Assembly: GCF_016743215.1 (NCBI RefSeq)
Contig: NZ_VRZC01000025.1
Location: 1 to 33,807 of the forward strand
Direction: 5' to 3'
DNA length: 33,807 nucleotides
Origin: Geminocystis sp. GBBB08
GTDB lineage: Bacteria; Cyanobacteriota; Cyanobacteriia; Cyanobacteriales; Cyanobacteriaceae
The stretch's first letter is position 1. The number at the start of each line of letters is the position of its first letter. The translations under genes were made by a program, and so were the position numbers. The notes under the pieces are model-generated. The model was given only the letters and a program-made list of their open reading frames with translations. It did no database searches and was not told the origin of the DNA. Shown one piece after another: positions 23,069-31,959 of this stretch.

Positions 23069-24376
23069 TTAATTAAACCACTTTACAATTCGATCCCAAA
23101 TAGATGAGACAGATTTTGTAAATTTATTCCAAATATTATCGAATTTATCCCAAATACTTTCATCTATAGGAGGTTGGATTGTTTGTTTATCATCTTTTTT
23201 CGTAACTTTTTCAAAAGGATCTTTAACCGGTGTTTCAGTGTGATCAAATTTGTCAAAAGGATCTCCTGTCGATGTCTGAGTTTCCCCAAACTTATCCCAA
23301 ATATTTGACGAGTTAGTATCAAATTTACTCCAAGGATCGGAATTTGAAACAGTGGTAGTGCTAGATTCACGCTTTTTGTCCAAGACACCAAAATCATTTT
23401 CAACTATAACAGGTGGAGGTAGAGGAGACAAATCTGGCTTTGGATTGACGGGGAAATCCCAAGTTATTTTAGTTCCCTTATATCCATTAACTAAAATTTC
23501 TAAAGGTTGTAAATATTCAATGTCGCTTATTTGACAACACTTTTTTAATTGTTCGGTAAAATAACGAATTTCATCGGAAAGCTGCGCAAGTTCTCCAAAT
23601 ATCTTCGCTGAACGGGAATTACATAAATCTTTCTCTGAGAAAAGTAGTCTTTCTTCTTGTTCTATTTTTTGCCAATATTGAGGATGTTCTGAAATAACAA
23701 GCAATGACAAATAAATAACAAGCTCTGAGAAATAATCAGATTTAGGACTAAGTTTAACTAATTTTTGTCGGTTTGGATGTTGATAACCCGGTAATCCTTT
23801 TATATTGTCTTCCTCATTACTTAATTGGGGAACATATAAACTATCATAGTCAATTAAACATATATTGCCGTTTTTTCGTATTAGAATATTGCCATGTTGT
23901 AAGTCTCCATGAGAAATATTATTTTGATGTAAAATTGTTACCATTTCTAAGAATTTTTCAGCTAGATCACGAATATAAACAGGATTTTTAATATTGTTAG
24001 ATATGAAGTTTTTAAAGCCAATACCATCAATCCATTCCATTCTAATAATTGGATATTTTTGACCGTTGACTAAGATACCTTCTTTTTGATAAGCAAAATC
24101 AACAAAATAAGGAAGTTTAACTTTGTTAAGGTATTCATGAATCGCTTGAAAACGAATTTTTAAATCCCCTAAATCCGATACCCAGCATTTAAGGGCATAC
24201 ATTTTGGAATTTGTTTGAATTTGATAAACAATAGCTTTTCCACCACTAAATGAAAGCAAAAAATTAGGATTGTGAGGATTTCTAACTGCTTTTCCTTTTT
24301 TTAAAACACTGTCAAGAACAAATTTATCAAGGTATTTAACTACTGTTTCATAGTCACTCCTTAACGGATATTTCAT
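23069..24376 (-). CDS. Protein kinase-like protein of a TerY-P triad
   Basis: 435 residues. Kinase features: Gly-rich SFSGGKAIVY (42-51), K63 in ALKCW, catalytic loop HGDLQHGN (156-163, D158, N163), and the Mg-binding IDYD (175-178) in place of DFG. The C-terminal ~120 residues leave the kinase fold: a Pro-rich linker (PLPPPVIVE) and then about seven repeats of an aromatic-x-K/R-F/I type (PWSKFD, IWDKFG, PFDKFD, PFEKV, IWDKFD, IWNKF, IWDRIVKWF). Its ATG overlaps the phosphatase stop (ATGA 24373-24376). vWA + PP2C + kinase in a row is the arrangement described as the TerY-P triad, a phosphorylation-based stress or defence signalling unit. Confidence 0.85.
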   Translation of the reverse strand: MKYPLRSDYETVVKYLDKFVLDSVLKKGKAVRNPHNPNFLLSFSGGKAIVYQIQTNSKMYALKCWVSDLGDLKIRFQAIHEYLNKVKLPYFVDFAYQKEGILVNGQKYPIIRMEWIDGIGFKNFISNNIKNPVYIRDLAEKFLEMVTILHQNNISHGDLQHGNILIRKNGNICLIDYDSLYVPQLSNEEDNIKGLPGYQHPNRQKLVKLSPKSDYFSELVIYLSLLVISEHPQYWQKIEQEERLLFSEKDLCNSRSAKIFGELAQLSDEIRYFTEQLKKCCQISDIEYLQPLEILVNGYKGTKITWDFPVNPKPDLSPLPPPVIVENDFGVLDKKRESSTTTVSNSDPWSKFDTNSSNIWDKFGETQTSTGDPFDKFDHTETPVKDPFEKVTKKDDKQTIQPPIDESIWDKFDNIWNKFTKSVSSIWDRIVKWFN

Positions 24377-25932
24377 TTTTTTATATACCCCTCAAATTGA
24401 AATTTACACCAATTTTGTTCTGAGTTACTTTCCAAATTTTTAAACATTGAAGACTCTTTTAAAGTACCGAAAAGACTTTGAGATTCTTGATCAGGAGATA
24501 ATCTAATATTTTTCCTAAATTCAAGCTCTTTATCTTGACAATTGCCAGTTTTTGAAGTACTTTTATGAGCATAAACATGAAGTTTAAATTTTAGCCAATT
24601 ATCACCCTTTTCTGTCACTAATACTTTTGCTACATTTTGAGAAGATTGGATGAGAACTTGTGTTAACTCTTTATCCTTATAAATAGTAGTATTTGGGTTA
24701 ATTGTTATATATTCTGGTTGCTTTGTTTCCGGTTTAATTGGTGTAGTTGGAGTAGTTGATCCGGTAGTTTGATTGTTTGTAGGAGAAATTGAAGTTTCAC
24801 TGCTTGGTTTTGGCTTACTTATTATATAATATGTAAATAATGGCAATAAAAATACTAAAATAGTCAAAATTTTTATTTGTAGTTTTAAATTTCTAATTTC
24901 TCTCTTTAAAATTCTCAAATCATCTTGGCGGTTAGTTTCTGTTTTTGGTGGTGTTTCATTCCTATTTGGATTTGAGGTTATGTTAGTTATAAATTTTTTA
25001 AACAACCCTGTTAATAATTTATTCTTATTATTTTTGTTTACATTTTCTTTCGTTTCTTCGGTTAAAATGTTTTGATTTTCTTCTTCTGAATTTTCATCTT
25101 TATCATTATCAGAAAATTGAGACACTTTTTGTTGTTCATTGATTGATGGTAAATTTCCCAATATTTTAGTATCATTTAGCTCTAAAATCATCAAGGTAAC
25201 ATCATCATTTTTCATTTTTAAGGTTTGATCTTGACGGGTTTCGGTGACAAATTTTTGAAAATCTCTTTGGGAAGAAATTTTTAGCAAATATTTACCAATA
25301 TTCTTGTTTTGTTCTAGACATTTAAAAATAAATTCTGAGAGAGCATCAGTGGCAAGAATAAAATAAATTTTTTCTGAGAATTTTGGCTCTAAATTTAGGT
25401 CAAAACAATTAGGCACAAAATCATTATTTTTACTATAACTAGCAAAATATTCGGGACGATTATTAAAATCTTTTGAACTTTTTAATAAATAAGCACCTAA
25501 TAAACTATGATCACCCTTAAAAATAAATAAACAACTATCACCAACCATAGAAACTTTTACTTGATTCTCAAGAAATTGTAAGCCGATGAATGTAGAACTT
25601 GCTGAGTGCCGAAAATTTAAGCGATTTGTATTTGTAACCCAGACAGGATATAGTTCTTTTGTTGCTATTTCCACTTGTTCTCTTACTTCTTCAAGCCATT
25701 GCTCCTGAATCGGTTGTAGCCATTCCGGCCAATTTTCTTGATTTATTTCAGGGTTTTCACAAAAATGATTTACAAGAAGTTTAGCCCATAAACTCGGATA
25801 AAATGATTGGCTTGAACCATCGGCGATCGCAAAACAATTGGTTTTAAGATTAACTTGAAAGTGATCTTGACAATCACTAATAGATTCAGCCTCTTTATGA
25901 GTTCTACCACTAAAAATAGGGATAATTGACAT
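24373..25932 (-). CDS. Membrane-anchored PP2C phosphatase of a TerY-P triad
   Basis: 519 residues. N-terminal PP2C domain (1-255): QDHF (22-25), IADGSS (36-41), GDS (131-133), TDALSE (195-200) and DDVT (243-246) supply the metal-binding aspartates. Then an acidic low-complexity linker (265-305), one membrane helix at about 354-371 (ILTILVFLLPLFTYYII), a Thr/Pro-rich spacer, and a C-terminal domain (405-519) that starts like a bacterial SH3 domain (YITINPNTTIYKD, VLVTEKGDNWLKFKL) and contains two cysteines. The domain after the helix should lie outside the cytoplasm. It starts 44 bp after the vWA stop and overlaps the kinase gene. It likely removes phosphates placed by that kinase. Confidence 0.85.
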   Translation of the reverse strand: MSIIPIFSGRTHKEAESISDCQDHFQVNLKTNCFAIADGSSQSFYPSLWAKLLVNHFCENPEINQENWPEWLQPIQEQWLEEVREQVEIATKELYPVWVTNTNRLNFRHSASSTFIGLQFLENQVKVSMVGDSCLFIFKGDHSLLGAYLLKSSKDFNNRPEYFASYSKNNDFVPNCFDLNLEPKFSEKIYFILATDALSEFIFKCLEQNKNIGKYLLKISSQRDFQKFVTETRQDQTLKMKNDDVTLMILELNDTKILGNLPSINEQQKVSQFSDNDKDENSEEENQNILTEETKENVNKNNKNKLLTGLFKKFITNITSNPNRNETPPKTETNRQDDLRILKREIRNLKLQIKILTILVFLLPLFTYYIISKPKPSSETSISPTNNQTTGSTTPTTPIKPETKQPEYITINPNTTIYKDKELTQVLIQSSQNVAKVLVTEKGDNWLKFKLHVYAHKSTSKTGNCQDKELEFRKNIRLSPDQESQSLFGTLKESSMFKNLESNSEQNWCKFQFEGYIKK

Positions 25933-25976
25933 AGTTTGATGATGTCCGAAACGAAAATATTGAGCGAAGGAGAAAT

Positions 25977-26777
25977 TTAACGTAAAGTTGATTTAGAACC
26001 AAAATCAAGAAGTTTAATTAGAGTTTCCACATCGGCGTTATAAACAAAACCCCTAGCTCCCGGCTGAACATTAAAACCCTCTTTTTCGGCACTTTCGGCA
26101 AGAATATTAGGCAGTACTGTTGAAATATCAAACAAGAAATTAGCAAATTTATTACTACTAAAACTAGAATTATTGCTTGGTAACTCGATCTTTCCTGCTG
26201 AAGCATTAGAAATATGGGCATTCAAAATAATTACATTGCCATCATTAGTTTTAAGCTGTGCTAATTTTTTCGCCTCCGTAGTTGCAGTAGCAAAATCATT
26301 AGGTTCACCATCTGTAATATTAATCACAATCGGCGGAAAACTGTCGAGATGAGTAGAAACAAATTTTTCTACTCCTTTATAAGCTTGTTGAAAAGCTTCC
26401 GCCATAGGAGTACCTCCATCAGCAGTAGGAGTAACAAAAACCCTTTGCACTTCATCAACTTCAATTAGCCCACCAGCATCATCGGATATTTTTTTCTTAA
26501 GAGTAGTTGTATTAGTGTTTTTTGCTAAATCTGAGGCTTTGTCCAAAAAAATTACACTTACATTTTTACCATAACCAATGGCACCCACAAAACATCTATC
26601 TTTAATTACACCCCCAGAAGAACAAACCAAAATGATTTCTTCTATGATTTTATTGACTGCTATTGCGGCAGTCTTGGCTTTTGTTGAGTTACCATAAGAA
26701 TCAACCATAGAACCAGATTGATCAATCATGATCAGGATTAGTCCGGGTTTAGCACTACTTAACTGTTCTTGATACAT
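25977..26777 (-). CDS. vWA-domain protein (TerY-like)
   Basis: 266 residues, a nearly pure von Willebrand A domain. The metal-ion site is complete: DQSGS (19-23), T123 in GGTPM, and D156 in TDGEP. A C-terminal segment after ~235 has QPGARGFVYNADVETLIKLL. It is the first gene of the minus-strand unit vWA-PP2C-kinase. In TerY-P triads this protein is thought to be the substrate or binding platform for the kinase and phosphatase. No terD or other ter genes are in the window. Confidence 0.88.
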   Translation of the reverse strand: MYQEQLSSAKPGLILIMIDQSGSMVDSYGNSTKAKTAAIAVNKIIEEIILVCSSGGVIKDRCFVGAIGYGKNVSVIFLDKASDLAKNTNTTTLKKKISDDAGGLIEVDEVQRVFVTPTADGGTPMAEAFQQAYKGVEKFVSTHLDSFPPIVINITDGEPNDFATATTEAKKLAQLKTNDGNVIILNAHISNASAGKIELPSNNSSFSSNKFANFLFDISTVLPNILAESAEKEGFNVQPGARGFVYNADVETLIKLLDFGSKSTLR

Positions 26778-27086
26778 AAAATAACCTTTGTTGATTAATG
26801 ATTCGAGTAGTATTCCACTGCAAAATGCAGTACGATAATAGTTTGTCTAAATAGATAAGGTGATTTATCTTTAATTTACTGATTTCACTATTGTATTTTC
26901 TGATTTCTCAACTAAAGTGGCATCTTGTACCCAGTTTTCAATCGGTATTCTGAACTTATTTAGTGGGATTTTGTGCCAGAAAAGAGGTTTTTGCGCTACG
27001 ATCAACAAATTCCATTACAAAACTTAACTTTCTGTGGGAAAAAGTGGTAATTGAAGACCAGTTTTACTATGATCTGAATAATCAAC
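26778..27086. other. Divergent intergenic between triad and HigBA
   Basis: 309 bp, holding the promoter regions for the minus-strand triad and the plus-strand HigBA pair. A 45-codon minus-strand frame (27008-26871, TTG start, containing KPLFWHKIPLNKFRIPIENW) has protein-like composition but no ATG and no clear ribosome site; it may be a remnant. Nothing else was recognised. Confidence 0.4.
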
Positions 27087-27425
27087 ATGAAGAATCAATC
27101 ATGGGAAATTAAAAAATATGTAACAGATGATGAAATATGCCCTTTTGATGAATGGTTTAATCAATTAGGGCGAGATGTGCAAATAAGAATTGATGCTCGT
27201 TTTACTCGAATTAGTTTAGGAAATTTCGGGGATTATAAAAGTATCGAGGATGGCGTTTTTGAGTTAAGATTTCATTTTGGGGCAGGTTATCGTATATATT
27301 ATGGTTTAGATGGGAAAAATATCGTTATTCTTTTAATCGGAGGCAGTAAGAAAAAACAAAATAGCGATATTAAAAAAGCTCTGAATTTTTGGCAACAATA
27401 TAAACAAGAAAAAGGAGATAATTAA
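27087..27425 (+). CDS. HigB/Gp49-like addiction toxin
   Basis: 112 residues. WEIKKYVTDDEICPFDEWFN at the start, RIDARFTRISLGNFGDYKSI, then GVFELRFHFGAGYRIYYGLD and ILLIGGSKKKQNSDI are the conserved blocks of the HI1419/COG3657 branch of the RelE fold, which cleaves mRNA on ribosomes. The toxin-first order, with the antitoxin 3 bp after its stop, is normal for this class. Looks intact. Confidence 0.85.
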   Translation: MKNQSWEIKKYVTDDEICPFDEWFNQLGRDVQIRIDARFTRISLGNFGDYKSIEDGVFELRFHFGAGYRIYYGLDGKNIVILLIGGSKKKQNSDIKKALNFWQQYKQEKGDN

Positions 27426-27428
27426 ATT

Positions 27429-27722
27429 ATGCCTACCTTAGATTATCAAACAGATTTATTAAAAAGATTGAGTGACAGTGAATATGCTTGTCAATATCTA
27501 AAAGTGGTTTTAGATGAAACTTTAAAAGATGGTGATATTGAGCCGTTTTTATTAGCTTTGAAAAATATTATTAAAGCCAGAAAAATAAATCCGATGAATA
27601 ATTCTTTTGAAGGTAATTTAGATTCTTTAATTTCTCAAGAAATCAACCTTAAAAATTTATCTTCAATTCTTAATCAAGTCGGTTTAACAATTTATTTTAA
27701 ACCCGTTGAATTGGAAAATTAG
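27429..27722 (+). CDS. HigA-like antitoxin (COG3636 type)
   Basis: 97 residues, partner of the toxin at 27087. LSDSEYACQYLKVVLDETLK and the acidic DGDIEPFLLALKNIIKA match the N-terminal part of COG3636 antidotes; the HTH (ISQEINLKNLSSILNQVGL) follows. Ribosome site AGGAGA before the ATG. It is a distant relative of the orphan at 269-583. Confidence 0.82.
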   Translation: MPTLDYQTDLLKRLSDSEYACQYLKVVLDETLKDGDIEPFLLALKNIIKARKINPMNNSFEGNLDSLISQEINLKNLSSILNQVGLTIYFKPVELEN

Positions 27723-27734
27723 CCCTTATAATAT

Positions 27735-29111
27735 ATGGATATTCAAGAATTATCACAATGGACAAATAAACAAGTATTTGCTAAAACAGGAAAACATCTT
27801 GATTCTCTCCAGAAAGCCATATTAGAAGGGATTTTACAACATCCAAATTTTACAAAAATTGCTAATACTAATGGCTATAGTTATGATCATATTAGAAAAG
27901 AAGGTGCAAAGTTATGGAAAATTCTCTCTGATGTTTTTCAAGAAGATATTAAACAGTCTAATGTTAAGAGTATTTTAGAAAATAAAGCCTCATCTACCAT
28001 CTACAATTATGGTAATTCCTCACAGATTATTAGCAGTCAAATAAAAGAAAATCACATCACTATTTGTAATAAAAAAAATCAATCTTTAGAAAATAGAAAA
28101 AGTCGATCGAACTCTCCCCAAACAGAAAACAAATTTCTTATAATTGACTTAACAGAAGCACCCGAAATTAATTATAATTATGAACGAGATTTAGAAATTA
28201 ATACAATAAAAGAATGGCTAGAAAATAAGACTAGATTATTAACAATTTATGGATTAAAGGGGATTGGAAAAACAGCCATAATCCTAAAATTAATCTCTGA
28301 AATTAACACAGAATTTGACTATATTATCTACAAAACTCTGGAAAATAAACCAAAACTTATTAATCTTAAAGATAGCCTTAAACAAGTCTTTTCTCAAAAG
28401 GAGTTAACAACAGAAATCATTGATTATCTTAAACATTTTCGTTGTTTAGTTATTCTTGATGACTTAGAAAACTTATTTAAAACTGAACAATTAGCAGGAC
28501 AATATTTAAGTGAATATGAAGATTATGGTCAGTTTTTTGAACAAATTGCAACGAAAAATCATCAAAGTTGTTTAATCTTAATTAGTCAAGAAAAATCTCC
28601 CGATATAGACATCTTAGAAAATCAAAATAATTATGTTAAAACGTTACAACTTAAAGGATTAGGAGAATCTGCTAAGGAAATATTCCAAGAAAAAGAGTTT
28701 AAATATGAGGAAAAATGGGAAGAATTAATCAACCTTTATTAAGGACATCCAACATACTTAAATATTATATCATGTATGATAGATCAATTATATAATGGAG
28801 ATATTAGAGAGTTTTTAACGGAAGGAAATGAGTTATTTATCGGAGATATAAAACTTTATTTACAACCCTATTTAAAGCGTTTATCTAAATCTGAATATAA
28901 AGTTATTGAGTGGTTAGCAACTCAAAATAAACCTGTAAATATCGCTCAAATATCAGGTAATTTAGAAATATCTAAATCAGAATTAGCAGTAATTATTCAA
29001 TCTTTATTACGCCGTTGTTTAGTAGAAAAATTAATTATTGAGGATGAATTTTATTATGAATTAAACAAGATATTTAAAGAATATCTAAAATCCGTATCGA
29101 AAATATATTAA
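27735..29111 (+). pseudogene. Small NB-ARC/STAND ATPase with nonsense codon 336
   Basis: The first frame (27735-28742) gives 335 residues: an N-terminal HTH-like domain common to cyanobacterial STAND proteins (FAKTGKHLDSLQKAILEG, YSYDHIRKEGAKLWKIL), a linker, and an NB-ARC ATPase with P-loop GLKGIGKT (173-180) and Walker B VILDD (239-243). TAA 28740-28742 comes where the family reads L-I-N-L-Y-Q-G-H-P; the same frame continues with GHPTYLNIISCMIDQLYNGD to 29111, the winged-helix region. So CAA to TAA splits a 458-residue protein. No WD40 or TPR sensor follows. Such proteins belong to conflict or signalling systems. A new start at 28776 could yield the C-terminal part separately. Confidence 0.8.
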
Positions 29112-29115
29112 AACT

Positions 29116-29691
29116 CTAAAAAATCTCAGTTAAATCTAAAGTAAAATCAGGCAAAATATCTTCTCCAGATAAAACTTTTGGATTATTTAAAACTTCTTTT
29201 TTCTGTCCTAAACGATAAATTTCTACTTCTTTTTTTTCGGGATTAATTAACCATCCTAATTTAACTCCATTATCGATGTATTCTTCCATTTTATCTTGAG
29301 TATCTTTTAAAGAGTCAGTTTTTGACATTAACTCTAAAACAAAATCAGGAGCGATCGGCGGAAATTTTATCTTTTCTTCTAATGTTAAATTATCCCATCT
29401 TTCTTTTTGAATATATGCCAAGTCGGGCGATCGATTACTACCTTTTGGTAGCTTAAAACAGGTAGAGGAATCAAAGATATATCCCAGTTTTTTTTGACGA
29501 TTCCAAATCCCAAAATCAATAATTAAGTCTGCATTTTTTTTCCCAGTTTCTCCTCCTGTCGGTGACATAATAATCAATTCTCCTTTTTGATTTTGTTCCA
29601 ATTTTAGTTCGGGATTATGACGACAAAGTTGATAAAATTTTTGATCATCAATTTTAGAAATTACATCCAAGTTAATAGTATAAGCATTCAT
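29116..29691 (-). CDS. Uma2-family (DUF820) nuclease-like protein
   Basis: 191 residues from ATG 29691 (the frame is open further up but the family starts MNAYTINLD...). Conserved blocks of this restriction-endonuclease-like fold are present: LKLEQNQKGELIIMSPTGGE, CFKLPKGSNRSPDLAYIQ with the Asp of the active site, and PDFVLELMSKTDSL with Glu. Uma2 proteins occur in many copies in cyanobacteria, role unclear. It ends only 5 bp from the end of the convergent NB-ARC frame. Its upstream DNA is the terminator of a psbA remnant. Confidence 0.88.
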   Translation of the reverse strand: MNAYTINLDVISKIDDQKFYQLCRHNPELKLEQNQKGELIIMSPTGGETGKKNADLIIDFGIWNRQKKLGYIFDSSTCFKLPKGSNRSPDLAYIQKERWDNLTLEEKIKFPPIAPDFVLELMSKTDSLKDTQDKMEEYIDNGVKLGWLINPEKKEVEIYRLGQKKEVLNNPKVLSGEDILPDFTLDLTEIF

Positions 29692-29742
29692 TCTTGTATT
29701 TCTCCCCTTGATCGCAACTAATGTTATGATAACACAAACACC

Positions 29743-29841
29743 AAAAAGCACCCCCAGGAGAGTGCCTCTTGATTTATTTAATTATTAAACTTAACCGTTG
29801 ATTACGGGTGCAGATACTGCATCAGCACTTGCTAAATCTAA
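29743..29841 (-). pseudogene. psbA 3' remnant with its terminator
   Basis: On the minus strand, 29841-29791 codes for LDLASADAVSAPVING plus TAA, nearly the same as the end of the intact psbA ([16 protein letters not shown]). Downstream, 29743-29767 keeps the AAAAAGCACCCCC...GAGTGC terminator arm seen after psbA at 30387-30422. So a second psbA gene, including its own terminator, once stood here; all but 17 codons is gone. Confidence 0.85.
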
Positions 29842-29863
29842 TATTACCATTTTATTGAGGAAA

Positions 29864-30334
29864 TTAGATTAAATTAAAATTATCAGGAAACCAATTTTCA
29901 GCCAATAGTTGCTCTAAATTATAAGGGCATTGAGGTGGTAAAATGTTCTTATTTAAACCAGTTTTAATCACCACATATTTAACAGATTTTTGGTAAATAT
30001 TTTCTTTTTCTTTGTCAAGATGTTTGTGTAGATTTTTAGTCATATCAGTATCTAATTCGTCACGAAAATTAGTAACTTCTGCGGCCCAATGACGATGATT
30101 TATTTTTTCTATCTCCCAATATTCAATTAACAGTAAATGAATAATAATTTGTTTTAAATAACTTTCGCCACTGCGTTTAATGTCTCTAACCAAATTTTCT
30201 AAAACCTCTTCCAAGCTATCTAAATCTAAAGCCGTTAAATTTCTGTTTTTTATTTGTTTTAAAGTTGCTTCATACCATGCCAAATCATCTTCATTATATA
30301 AATCTTTTAAACTAATTTTCGCTAAAGATTGCAT
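29864..30334 (-). CDS. DUF29-family protein
   Basis: 156 residues: LYNEDDLAWYEATLKQIKNR at the N-terminus, LDLDSLEEVLENLVRDIKRS, and a C-terminal CPYNLEQLLAENWFPDN are the DUF29 signatures. DUF29 is abundant in cyanobacteria, of unknown function. ATG 30334 is preceded by GGGAG. It sits exactly between the psbA remnant and the intact psbA, so it occupies the place where the body of the second psbA copy would have been. Confidence 0.88.
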   Translation of the reverse strand: MQSLAKISLKDLYNEDDLAWYEATLKQIKNRNLTALDLDSLEEVLENLVRDIKRSGESYLKQIIIHLLLIEYWEIEKINHRHWAAEVTNFRDELDTDMTKNLHKHLDKEKENIYQKSVKYVVIKTGLNKNILPPQCPYNLEQLLAENWFPDNFNLI

Positions 30335-30386
30335 AATATTTTTCTCCCACGACTATAATTATTTTTTTGATTCTAGCACAAACGCC

Positions 30387-30422
30387 AAAAAGCACCCCCT
30401 AACTTAATAGAGAGTGCTTTTT
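30387..30422 (-). terminator. psbA rho-independent terminator
   Basis: AAAAAGCAC (30387-30395) pairs with GTGCTTTTT (30414-30422), with extra pairing inward. In the psbA (minus) direction the hairpin ends in a T run. It lies 33 bp after the psbA stop. A shortened copy follows the psbA remnant at 29743. Confidence 0.8.
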
Positions 30423-30455
30423 GATTATTTATTTAGTTTTACTAACCTTTAGAGA

Positions 30456-31523
30456 TTAACCGTTGATTACAGGTGCAGATAAAGTTTCAGCAGAAGCTAA
30501 ATCTAAGGGGAAGTTGTGAGCGTTACGTTCGTGCATTACTTCGATACCGATGTTGGCACGGTTTAACACATCTGCCCAAGTTCCAATTACATGACCTTGA
30601 CTATCTAAGATAGACTGGTTGAAGTTGAAACCGTTTAAGTTGAATGCCATGGTACTTACACCCATTGCGGTGAACCAAATACCGATGACAGGCCATGCAC
30701 CTAAGAAGAAGTGTAACGCACGGCTATTATTGAAGGAAGCATATTGGAAAATTAAGCGACCGAAATAACCGTGAGCAGCTACGATGTTATAGGTTTCTTC
30801 TTCTTGACCGAATTTGTAACCATAGTTTTGAGACTCGGTTTCGGTGGTTTCACGAACTAAAGAAGAAGTTACGAGAGAACCGTGCATTGCGGAGAATAAA
30901 GATCCACCAAACACACCTGCGACTCCTAACATATGGAAGGGGTGCATTAAAATGTTGTGTTCTGCTTGGAATACAAACATGAAGTTAAATGTTCCAGAGA
31001 TTCCTAAAGGCATACCATCAGAGAAAGAACCTTGTCCGATGGGATAGATTAAGAATACAGCAGTAGCAGCAGATACAGGTGCTGAGTAAGCAACACAGAT
31101 CCAAGGACGCATACCTAAGCGGAAAGAAAGTTCCCACTGACGACCCATGTAGCAAAAGATTCCGATTAAGAAATGGAATACTACTAGTTGGTAAGGACCA
31201 CCGTTGTATAACCATTCATCTAAAGATGCTGCTTCCCAAATGGGGTAAAAGTGTAATCCGATCGCATTGGAGCTAGGTACTACTGCACCAGAGATGATGT
31301 TGTTACCGTAAAGTAACGAACCAGCCACAGGCTCACGAATACCGTCAATGTCAACGGGAGGAGCTGCAATAAATGCGATAATAAAACAAGTGGTGGCAGT
31401 TAAGAGGGTAGGGATCATTAAAGTACCGAACCAACCTACATATAAGCGGTTGTTGGTAGAAGTGATCCACTGACAAAACTGCTCCCAAGAGGAAGACTGT
31501 TGTTGCTGTAAAGTGGTAGTCAT
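30456..31523 (-). CDS. psbA: Photosystem II D1 protein
   Basis: 355 residues, a thylakoid membrane protein with five helices that binds the water-oxidising cluster, P680 chlorophyll, pheophytin and QB. With a one-residue offset to usual numbering: Y160 (YZ, 161), D169 (170), H189 (190), H197 (198), S263 (264, QB), H331/E332 (332/333), D341 (342) and the C-terminal cleavage site after A343 (344). The residue equal to 130 is Gln (MGRQWEL), as in the low-light D1:1 form. Differences: [10 protein letters not shown] (usually FMIVF) and SRALHFF (usually SRSLHFF). The extension after the cleavage site is 12 residues instead of ~16. Fully intact, with promoter and terminator. Confidence 0.98.
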   Translation of the reverse strand: MTTTLQQQQSSSWEQFCQWITSTNNRLYVGWFGTLMIPTLLTATTCFIIAFIAAPPVDIDGIREPVAGSLLYGNNIISGAVVPSSNAIGLHFYPIWEAASLDEWLYNGGPYQLVVFHFLIGIFCYMGRQWELSFRLGMRPWICVAYSAPVSAATAVFLIYPIGQGSFSDGMPLGISGTFNFMFVFQAEHNILMHPFHMLGVAGVFGGSLFSAMHGSLVTSSLVRETTETESQNYGYKFGQEEETYNIVAAHGYFGRLIFQYASFNNSRALHFFLGAWPVIGIWFTAMGVSTMAFNLNGFNFNQSILDSQGHVIGTWADVLNRANIGIEVMHERNAHNFPLDLASAETLSAPVING

Positions 31524-31578
31524 GTTCTTATGATTGCGTTATAAATTTTTCGAGGTACGTTGTGATTGCTCACATTTA

Positions 31579-31608
31579 TATAATGACAAATTTATTAAGA
31601 ATTGTAAA
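31579..31608 (-). promoter_or_regulatory. Probable psbA promoter
   Basis: On the minus strand TTTACA (31608-31603) as -35 and ATTATA (31584-31579) as -10 with an 18-bp spacer lie about 55 bp before the psbA ATG. The leader is AT-rich and has no strong Shine-Dalgarno. The call depends on consensus match only. Confidence 0.5.
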
Positions 31609-31719
31609 GGTTTTTAAGTTTTTTAAAATTAATTACTGTCATTAGTTTAAGTTATGTTTTTTGTATTTTCCCTAAAATGTCTTATAATGTTTATATGTTT
31701 ATCATCATAGGAGTTAATT

Positions 31720-31959
31720 ATGACTCGTTGGTCATTAGTTATTTCTGAACAGACCGATCGTACCGTTAGATCTTATCTAGGTGCTATTGGTGCAAAAAAG
31801 GGAGGATTATCTAATTTAGTGGAAGAAGCGGTAAAACGTTATATCTTTGAAGAAACAGTTAACAATGTTAAGGAAAGAAATGCTGAGTATTCTCAAGAAG
31901 AAATTATGAGTGTAATTGATGAAGCAATAAGGGAGACTGGTGTACAGAATCGTTCTTGA
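31720..31959 (+). CDS. CopG/ribbon-helix-helix antitoxin
   Basis: 79 residues: TRWSLVISEQTDRTVRSYLG, then a helix reading GGLSNLVEEAVKRYIFEE, are the typical ribbon-helix-helix of antitoxins that pair with COG1569 PIN toxins; the C-terminal half is charged. ATG preceded by AGGAG. The toxin gene overlaps its end by 20 bp. It is divergent from psbA and shares its upstream region of 196 bp. Confidence 0.8.
   Translation: MTRWSLVISEQTDRTVRSYLGAIGAKKGGLSNLVEEAVKRYIFEETVNNVKERNAEYSQEEIMSVIDEAIRETGVQNRS

Noticed and set aside
23164..23403. 79-codon minus-strand frame overlapping the kinase tail
   Set aside because: It is an alternative frame of the repeat-rich tail; its own repeats simply mirror those of the real frame.
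26871..27008. Small minus-strand gene upstream of the vWA gene
   Set aside because: Only TTG start, 45 codons, no ribosome site and no family; mentioned in the intergenic entry but not called.
30844..31276. Open frames on both strands inside psbA
   Set aside because: They follow from the constrained codons of D1 and have no protein-like sequence.
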